Positions 57,025 to 64,000 of a DNA stretch of 64,000 bases are shown one piece after another; the stretch's first letter is position 1, and each line of letters begins with the position of its first letter. Made by a program: the position numbers and the translations under genes. Source of the DNA: Microcyclospora pomicola (taxonomy: Eukaryota > Ascomycota > Dothideomycetes > Capnodiales). The stretch is from NCBI GenBank assembly GCA_002786065.1, contig NHNY01000007.1, forward strand, positions 124,001 to 188,000, written 5' to 3'. Below the pieces are notes generated by a model that made no database searches, had not been told where the DNA came from, and was given only the letters and a program-made list of their open reading frames with translations.

Positions 57025-59382
57025 CTACAATCGTCTAAACACATTTCCACTCGCACTTCTCCTTTCTTTTCCTCTTCCCACTGCTCTACCATTACTACCA
57101 TCGTCTCGTGAATCGCTTGCTGCGAATTTGCCACGAGGTTGTTTCTTCGCCGGCGCAAATGTGACTTCTTTCTCGCCGACGACGATCCCAGTACCACTGT
57201 TGCTATTTCTCTCCCTAGCTGGAAGTGCCGCCGCTCGATCGCCGAAGCTCTGCGTCTGCTTGTTCTTTTGATGCTTGAGCTCTCGATGATTGGAGGATGA
57301 TACCTGCATGCTTGGTCCGCGAGCTTGCTGCTTGAACTTGTTCGCGTGACCAGCTTTCTTGTAATTGGCAGATCCAATGCGCTTGTTGCTACTCTCCGCA
57401 TCTCGAGTCTTGCCTTGTTGACGTGCTCGCAGTGCCTCTGCTTCTGCTTGCATATCATCAACTGAATCATCGTCATCGGACGCTTCGTCCGAACTGGATC
57501 CGTGGCGTGAAGCGAGCTCGTCTTCCTCCACAGCCGTGAGCCCACGCTTTCGCACTTCTGTCGTTGGCTTTGTCGATGGGTTGAGTAATGCAAACTCTCT
57601 TGAGTTCTCGTCGATCTCAAAATCTTCATCTTCAAAAGCGTTCTGGAAACGCGAGTCCAGCAGATCTTGCGCCGCCTTCTGTGGGCTATCTTCTTGGTCA
57701 TCATTGACTGCACGAGGCTCGTCGCCACCCTGTCGAAGCACTCGTTGTGCTTTTCGGCGCTCGTTAGCTTCCTCCTTTGCCATAAGTTTCTCGGCCAGTT
57801 TTCTGTTGACTTTGACCGCAACCTTCTTGTTACCACGAATCCGGCTTTCGCGTTCTTTATTGATCTTCACCTGGATGCTTTTTTGTCGTTGCTCCGCTGC
57901 CAAGTCCGGATTGCTGAGGAGCCTAGCTTGCTCGTACAGCTTTTGTGCAACGAAGTATCCATGCATATATGGACGAAGCAGATTAGTCTGGCCAATAAGA
58001 TGATCAAGGTTCAGCTCCCGCAACTGCTTCATATCCAAGAACTTATAGTTGTCATATACTTCGCCAGCACCACTCTTGGCAGAGTTGAAAGCATTAGGAT
58101 CGTCCGCGTCTTCGGCCATTTCCTCTACGATGTTGTCGAGGAAGGCACACCATCTTGGTGCAGGTCCGAGCTGGGGTACGAAAAACGCGTGTTGTTGACG
58201 TCCCTCATTAGCCGTCAGAATCATTCCCGAGTCGGGTACCCACTCCACATGGTTGATATCGACGGCAGGCTCGACACTAGTCCAATGGTCGCCAGTCTCA
58301 CTGTTCCATATCTTGATAGCCCGCTTGTCCGCGGTCATGATAAGATTCTCGGAACTCGACGACGACGACCTGTTCGAGTCGAGATATTTAAGCGTCTGAA
58401 TCGGAAAGTCGTAGCCTTGGTCTTTCTTCAGCAAAGGTACCGGAGATCGGAGATCATATATATGGACTATGCCGGAGCTGGTTCCGGTGGCCATGTTGAG
58501 GCCTGATCTGTGAAACTCGAGAGCAGTGATTTCTGTGTTCCCCTCAAATTCAGACGACGATAACACTGTAGGTGGAGGCAATGCGCTGACCCGGTTCCGC
58601 GATCGGGAATCCCAGAGCTCGACGGTACCGATCGAGGTACCAAATGCGAGCAGTCCATGACTTTCTTCTGCAATGGCCGCGCAGTTCACGGCACCAGTGC
58701 GTATCCCGCCTTGTAAAGCTCCCCCACCCATAGACTCAAAATCATCTCCACCAACATCAACTTCGAATCCCTTCATGAATCTACCCACCTCTAGGTTGAG
58801 CCGGAAAACCTCTCCATTGCCGTCAGCATTCACACCTACCGCCGGCACGATTGCCTCTGCTGTTCTTCGGCTGTATTTGAGATCTCGGCCGTATCGCGGT
58901 ATTCGAGTGCTATAATGTAGACCACCAGGGTTATGGAATTCTAGAAATCGATCCGTCTGTAGGTGTAATGATTTGGTGTAATCTTGTCCTAGCAATACAA
59001 AGGTCTGATTTATGGTATTGGTGTGCCGCGCGTAAGAGAGCGAGAGATGTGGGAGATAGTGGACATGTATTTGAGGTTTGTATGTGCCTAGTATTGGTCA
59101 GTTATTTCCTGGTGATAACCACACTGTCTCCGACCATCTCTGTGCCTGGAGAAAGATGTCCATACCTGTACTCATTACCCACTCGCCATCTTCGCTCACT
59201 CGGACACACTGGCTAGCCTCGTCGAACTCGAAGTCTTGCAGTAGCTCCACTCTGTTGGCGTATTCTGCATCTTTCTTCAAGCTTCGCTTCCTCTTTCGTG
59301 CCAGCCATTCCGGTAGAGGCCGCGCTGTGGATGCACCTGCGATCGTATAGACGGGTACCGCGCTAGGATTGGAGAGCTTCAT
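57025..59382 (-). CDS. ENP2: Enp2/NOL10 nucleolar 18S rRNA processing factor
   Basis: Two exons (59382-59166 and 59087-57025) join in phase 1 across a 78-bp intron and give 759 residues. Exon 1 begins MKLSNPSAVPVYTIAG and includes LPEWLARKRKRSLKKD and VELLQDFEFDEASQCVRVSEDG, all diagnostic of Enp2/NOL10. After the junction come YKPQIHVHYLPHLSLSYARHT and GGLHYSTRIPRYGRDL. A seven-bladed WD-like propeller spans about 45-410 (LLAFGTSIGTVELWDSR, GTSSGIVHIYDLRSP, DKRAIKIWNSETG). The C-terminal 300 residues are charged coiled coil and low complexity, with NERRKAQRVLRQGGDEPRAV. In yeast Enp2 belongs to the small-subunit processome with Bfr2 and Lcp5 and is essential. The gene is divergent from MED13 across 448 bp. 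Confidence 0.93.
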
Positions 59383-59830
59383 TATTGGCAGAGGCTGGCG
59401 CCGTTTTCAAACGGCGGGATCACTCCATATGCGCGTGCTAGTATACCAAGTAAGAAGCGCAGGCCGAGCTGAACTGTTGAAGGTGTTTGTCATTCTTCTT
59501 CGCAACCACAGAACTTTTTCCTAGAGATCAGCGTCGATCAGAGTGTGGGGAAGGGCCCAAGCGTCATCTCGGCTACGATCGCGCTAATGAAAGCTTATAG
59601 CTACCTATCGCCTGCTCCGTGTCGAGTCCAGCCGCGTATCAAGAGTTATCATGTAAAACATCAACTGCTTTCCACTCAGTCGTAACCTCGACTCGCCATC
59701 CTACCAACACGCCAAGCCACCATTCATTACACCCTCATGTCCACATACGAACTCCACGATCTATCGAGGATATCGCACTGCCATCATCGCCTTGTACCTT
59801 AAGGTGTGCTGATGCAGCTGCACGACGACC
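59383..59830. promoter_or_regulatory. shared divergent promoter ENP2 / MED13
   Basis: 448 bp between divergent start codons. I looked for the ribosome-biogenesis PAC (CTCATCGC-like) and RRPE elements near ENP2 and saw no clear match. Confidence 0.35.
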
Positions 59831-62800
59831 ATGGACTTTTTTAGAAGTTGCAGGACGAACGTGCATCGTGTGAATCAAATATCGGGTATACGGTATCTAC
59901 TTTTCAATCATGGGCAAGGAAAAAGTGGAACGAGTGTCATGTATCAAGTGCTGGCAGAGATGAGGGAACGCAGAACACTATGCGCTGATTCAGGAGCTGA
60001 GCTCTGGGTCTTCCTTGCGCCTGAAACATCGGATGGCGTGGTGTCCCAGCTCAGTGCTGTGATTTCTTCTGAGCCCCACGGAATGACCCTTGTACAAGAG
60101 TCCACAATAGGAGCTGAACCGGCCAAGACCTCCGCAGATGGGAAGCAAGCACAAGCTGTCCTTCTGAAGGCCGTGGAAGCAGCTTTATCCTTCAGCCTGG
60201 CGGATGCGAATGACTGTTTGTATGTGGCGCCATGGACCTGGATTCAGCCTGGTGTGCTGGGGGGGCCAAGTTTGATGCTACGCATGCAAGTCACCATGTC
60301 GACTGCTGGAGCTCTTCATGCCATAGCAATGACGGAATCTTCTCGCCTATCAACAACTGGGAATCTCGATCAACTGAAATCCCGTCAGCTCTACATTGCA
60401 CCTGGCGGTCATGCCGTCGAGCAAATCGGGGACGAAAATACAAAGCCTATCACAAAACAAAGTCAGTGGAAAGAAGGTATAAGAATGAGGCTGCGCACCT
60501 TGGGCATGGTAGTCAGTGATGGCGAAGAATGGCTTTCACTACGCATGACAAGATCACCAGACCAGGACAGCTTCCTTTGGCCGTCTAGATTCGTGCTCAT
60601 CAGGGCCGATCAAACCGAGTCTTCAAATGTCGATCCTCATCAGGACCTAAAACGTTGGTTCACCTCCACTGTCGACACTGGTGGTTATGAAAGCCCACAT
60701 ACAGAGGCAGAGTCATGGTTCAATCTCATTACGGATCATGGCAACGCCGTTTTGCTTGCAGATGAAGAACAGGCGACGTCTGACATGGCAGATCATGATT
60801 TCAACACTGGTTCCACGAACCTTGATAGTGTGCTTGCGACCTCTCCCCCGTTTCAGCCGCGAAGTGCTGACCAACAAGCTGCAATGGTTGGCATCTACCC
60901 AACGCCGCCAGAAGGAGTTGTACCTGGTCAGGCTCCGCTGCATTCTTCTGGGCAAGATGGTGTAACAGCCCATGCATCGGGAGAACCGAACACCATGAGT
61001 GATGATATTCTAGACGAGCCTGACGGCCCTCTTGAAGGTGATCAGAGCCTGGACTCGTTGAACGTACCATCAGTACCGTTTCCGCCCGATACCGACGACT
61101 TATTCGGTGACATGGGCGAGATGGACGACTTTAATAGAGATGAGGTCGGAGATGCAGATTTCAGCTTCTTCGATGAGCCGGATGAGGTCATGCCGTCGGA
61201 TCTACCCCATGATGTGGAATTATCAGAAGCAGCAAAAGATGCCCACCTCACGGAGGATCCCATGTATAGCGCTGCTGTATCTGTGCCTGGAGAAGGTGCA
61301 TCTGCGGAATCTGAGATGCAGCAGTCCGATACTGCACTGGCATGTGAGCTTCGCGTTATCCCTACAGATGACACATGTGACCCTACAATCAAGGTCACGG
61401 ACGACGACGACCAATCAGGGCTAGCAGTAGGGCGTGGAGCCTCCTCGCAAGCTGCACCGTTGCAAGTAGGGAGCGAGAAGCCTCTCAGTCCGTTTGGCAT
61501 TCGAGAGCGTCTTCTCCCGCCTCCAATTCCAGCAAGCGCGCGACATCAAAGCTTGTCTGCTTCTCCTACCTTACGAAGGGCCAGCACTTTCGATGCAGTA
61601 GTTTTCAATGAAGGCTTAGAGGCGAGGTTCAATTACACTCAACAAGTAGACTATGTTGGAGGGCCACGTGCAATCTCTGTACCGACCAAACCAAACATCA
61701 CACTGCCTCCAAGACGAAGAAGATACGGTACTAGACGAGATATGGGTACGATTGAAGACATCGCTGGCCCCAAATCCGAGAGTGAAAGCGAGGAAGACTC
61801 GTTTGAGTCTGATACCACTGTGAGCGACGTTGGTTATGCTCCGAAGCTGCCCTGGAACAACAAGAAGCGCAAGAAACATAGTGAGGACGAAGTCGTGCGG
61901 CCTATCAACAAAATTTACGAAGCACTGTGGTCCAAGGACGATGACGACGGAAAGCTTGCGGAAGATGCTTCAATGGAATCATTCGAATCTTTTGCAGACA
62001 CACTGCTCTGTATCGCAGAAGGGAGTGACGCAGAAATCGTAGACCGCCACGTTCCGCATACTTTGGGATTGAACCACAACGTTTTCCTCCGGTTGCTGGA
62101 AAACGACTCAACGCTCGAGATACCTGTCGGCCTAGGCAAGCCAGATATGGTATACGTAGCTCAATTGGTAGGCGAACAAGCTCTCGGGTGTCTGCCTGCT
62201 CTTTTACAACCGTTGACTGTGCCGGACGGCAGTGGCTGGCCTGCATTCCAGACTGAGCTCATGGCGCTACAAGCACGTTCGCGAGATGTCCTGTCTCAGT
62301 ACCTCCCATCAATTGAAGATTGTGAGCTCGCAGGCCTTGCACTTGCGAGGGACCGTGCTGTGTCCATACCGCAACCACGATCTGGTCAACCTAGGCTGCC
62401 ACAGCGCGCTGATACGATAGCTCCAGGCCCTGATGTCTTCGCTTTCCCAGCGCCGTACGTACGGATTCGACGTGGCCAGGAGACCTACGAAATGCTACCC
62501 CCGTCGCTCGATTTCTGGGAACCTCTCAATCTTGGGCCTCCCAATGGCCACAAAAATGTGCAAGCTTTTGGTGTGGTACCAGCTAATATGGGCCTGCGAC
62601 ACAGGCTTCGCGAATTGATCGACGATCTCGGTTCTGCTTATGAGAGCTGCAAGTTGGGCTCGCATCAACGAGGATCCTTCGCTGCGAGTGATGGTGTGTC
62701 TTCCAAGACTGAGGATAACTTGGCTCTCATCGAGATTGGCGACGATCACTCGGTTGATGCTTTGCTTAAAGCTTACCGTTCAACGTGCGTGTCTCTGGGA

Positions 62801-64000
62801 TCTCTTCTTAGCAGGGTCGGCCTTTCAGAGATTGGCCCTACCATAGTCATCTACATGGTCAATCCTTTCAAGGATGCAGCGGCTTCGCAGGCCTTGTGTG
62901 CTTGCTTTTGGCTACTTTACAAAGTCTATTGCGCTCAGGTGCACAAGACTGGCCGTGGTCAACCATTCTGCGACATAGTGCTGCAAATGTTACCTGTAGC
63001 TCTTGTCGCCAGACCCAATGAGCTTACCATTTTGAGCCGCGTCGACATGACCACGCTGGCGAAAGAGGTCTACGATCGATGCCCACCTTCAACAAACGAG
63101 CAGAGACATTGGCGCGCTCCAGCACGTAGAACACTATGTGCCCCCTTTGTCGAACTCGCACCAGTCCTGCCCAGAAAAGTACAATTCCAGCTGACCTCGG
63201 ATCCGCCTTCTGACTTGTTGCACGAAGGCTCCATACTTCACTTGGCATATGCTATGAGCGAGGACTGTCAATGGATGACCGTCCACTGGATCAACGGGAC
63301 TGGTTCTTATCAGCGCTCCGCCGCTTTTCCACTCGGTGGCAGAACTCTGGCGGAACTTATCGAGGAAGTGTGGGATCACACGAAAGAAGCCATGCTGGTA
63401 CGAGCCGTCATGTGGCGTGTCTTCATCCTTTCCAGCGTTCCCGATCAGGACGACTCGACCCAACGGTGCTGGCGCAAGGTCGTAGCTGAACAGCCGCGCA
63501 AACAAATCCTTAGCGTCACTTTCCTCATGTCTCAAACGAAATTACCCATCTGCTTGACGCCACCGGACGTCCTCGACGATGCATCCAACATGCTCTCTGC
63601 CGGCTTTCCGACTCCCGCAACAACACCCTCCGCCAACGCACTGACGGCCTCCCCAGACACGAACCCGCATGCTAACGCTCCTCCGACGCCTGCTCCCAGC
63701 GAGTCCGTCATCCCTGCAGAGACCGACCCTGATGCGCAGCTCATCGACGTCGTGGACGAAACGTGGGGCATGCTTTTCGCGCCGCCCTACAACAGCCCGC
63801 CCTCCTTGGCAAGTGGAGCGCTATTCAAACGCGGGCAGAACAGCGGCCAAGCAGGGACACCCCTCCCCAGCTTCGGCGCGAGCGTGCTGTGGACCATCCA
63901 CGTGCGCCCGACCGGACAGGTCGACGAGGGCTCCGCCAAGCACGCCGAGTTGACGCTCAAGGATGTCCTGCGCATGTATCGTGGGCTGACGGTGCTGACC
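59831..64000 (+). CDS. MED13: Mediator subunit 13 (Ssn2/Srb9), 3' end beyond window
   Basis: One open frame from the ATG at 59831 to the window edge: 1,390 codons, no stop, no intron. The start MDFFRSCRTNVHRVNQISGIRYLLF is the conserved Med13 N-terminus. Next come WVFLAP, LYVAPWTWIQP and VSDGEEWLSLRMTR (about 225). An acidic stretch (DTDDLFGDMGEMDDFN, about 420) and the PLSPFGIRERLLPPPIPA motif (about 550) follow. A basic run (LPPRRRRYGTR, about 620) comes next, then the PIWI-like middle with LDFWEPLNLGPPNGHKNVQAFGVVP (about 893) and TIVIYMVNPF (about 1,005). The last visible residues lie in the C-terminal PIWI-like part. Med13 links the Cdk8/cyclin C kinase module to core Mediator and represses or tunes RNA polymerase II transcription. 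Fungal Med13 is usually 1,300-1,600 residues, so little is missing. Confidence 0.95.
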   Translation, partial: MDFFRSCRTNVHRVNQISGIRYLLFNHGQGKSGTSVMYQVLAEMRERRTLCADSGAELWVFLAPETSDGVVSQLSAVISSEPHGMTLVQESTIGAEPAKTSADGKQAQAVLLKAVEAALSFSLADANDCLYVAPWTWIQPGVLGGPSLMLRMQVTMSTAGALHAIAMTESSRLSTTGNLDQLKSRQLYIAPGGHAVEQIGDENTKPITKQSQWKEGIRMRLRTLGMVVSDGEEWLSLRMTRSPDQDSFLWPSRFVLIRADQTESSNVDPHQDLKRWFTSTVDTGGYESPHTEAESWFNLITDHGNAVLLADEEQATSDMADHDFNTGSTNLDSVLATSPPFQPRSADQQAAMVGIYPTPPEGVVPGQAPLHSSGQDGVTAHASGEPNTMSDDILDEPDGPLEGDQSLDSLNVPSVPFPPDTDDLFGDMGEMDDFNRDEVGDADFSFFDEPDEVMPSDLPHDVELSEAAKDAHLTEDPMYSAAVSVPGEGASAESEMQQSDTALACELRVIPTDDTCDPTIKVTDDDDQSGLAVGRGASSQAAPLQVGSEKPLSPFGIRERLLPPPIPASARHQSLSASPTLRRASTFDAVVFNEGLEARFNYTQQVDYVGGPRAISVPTKPNITLPPRRRRYGTRRDMGTIEDIAGPKSESESEEDSFESDTTVSDVGYAPKLPWNNKKRKKHSEDEVVRPINKIYEALWSKDDDDGKLAEDASMESFESFADTLLCIAEGSDAEIVDRHVPHTLGLNHNVFLRLLENDSTLEIPVGLGKPDMVYVAQLVGEQALGCLPALLQPLTVPDGSGWPAFQTELMALQARSRDVLSQYLPSIEDCELAGLALARDRAVSIPQPRSGQPRLPQRADTIAPGPDVFAFPAPYVRIRRGQETYEMLPPSLDFWEPLNLGPPNGHKNVQAFGVVPANMGLRHRLRELIDDLGSAYESCKLGSHQRGSFAASDGVSSKTEDNLALIEIGDDHSVDALLKAYRSTCVSLGSLLSRVGLSEIGPTIVIYMVNPFKDAAASQALCACFWLLYKVYCAQVHKTGRGQPFCDIVLQMLPVALVARPNELTILSRVDMTTLAKEVYDRCPPSTNEQRHWRAPARRTLCAPFVELAPVLPRKVQFQLTSDPPSDLLHEGSILHLAYAMSEDCQWMTVHWINGTGSYQRSAAFPLGGRTLAELIEEVWDHTKEAMLVRAVMWRVFILSSVPDQDDSTQRCWRKVVAEQPRKQILSVTFLMSQTKLPICLTPPDVLDDASNMLSAGFPTPATTPSANALTASPDTNPHANAPPTPAPSESVIPAETDPDAQLIDVVDETWGMLFAPPYNSPPSLASGALFKRGQNSGQAGTPLPSFGASVLWTIHVRPTGQVDEGSAKHAELTLKDVLRMYRGLTVLT

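Noticed and set aside
1-64000. secondary-metabolite cluster, CRISPR array, tRNA or rRNA genes
   Set aside because: No synthase, cytochrome P450 or cluster regulator was seen; no regularly spaced repeats; no tRNA-like T-arm in a consistent cloverleaf context.

Overview
The window is nuclear DNA of a filamentous ascomycete (Pezizomycotina). The evidence is short GT-AG introns (about 49-92 bp) with CTRAC-like branch points, closely spaced genes on both strands, and fungal families throughout: a Rap1 telomere protein of the Pezizomycotina type, Swf1, Rei1, Bud22, Enp2, Lsb5 and Med13/Ssn2. A dothideomycete is a reasonable guess from overall character, but it is not proven. I find no ribosomal RNA, no recognisable tRNA, no CRISPR array, no intact transposon or virus-like element and no biosynthetic gene cluster.

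Layout. 1-9 kb holds three genes for probably extracellular proteins: an ML-like lipid-binding protein (-), an SGNH-hydrolase-like protein (+, with a frame break) and a tannase/feruloyl esterase family protein (+). 9-22 kb holds housekeeping and chromosome genes: BUD22 (-), a Rec114-like candidate (+), a SIS sugar-phosphate isomerase (-), a single-pass membrane protein (-), RAP1 (-), the palmitoyltransferase SWF1 (+) and a small nucleotidyltransferase-like protein (-). 23-34 kb holds an ankyrin-repeat/zinc-finger protein (-), a URI/Bud27-like prefoldin-related protein (-), REI1 (-) and a CWC16/Saf4 splicing factor (+). 34-45 kb holds a GH64 beta-1,3-glucanase-like protein without a leader (-), a broken MFS transporter (+), a small conserved fungal protein (+), an uncharacterised conserved protein (-), LSB5 (+) and a 48-residue cysteine-rich mini-protein (+). 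45-64 kb holds a 1,827-residue coiled-coil protein (-), alanine aminotransferase (-), an Ap4A phosphorylase-like enzyme (-), a threonine-type asparaginase (-), ENP2 (-) and the first 1,390 codons of MED13 (+), which runs off the window.

Several essential genes are divergent pairs sharing a 300-600 bp promoter (BUD22/Rec114-like, RAP1/SWF1, REI1/SAF4, ENP2/MED13, the uncharacterised gene/LSB5). Three ribosome-biogenesis genes (BUD22, REI1, ENP2) lie in one window but far apart. Two genes (SGNH protein and MFS transporter) carry frame lesions in otherwise well preserved reading frames; the MFS gene has two and is probably dead.

The most striking unexplained structure is in the giant coiled-coil protein: 13 uninterrupted 39-residue repeats followed by a series of 32-residue repeats, the two periods differing by exactly one heptad. 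The cysteine-rich mini-protein near 45.2 kb is the other feature I would follow up first. Splice sites were assigned by eye, from reading frame and family resemblance.
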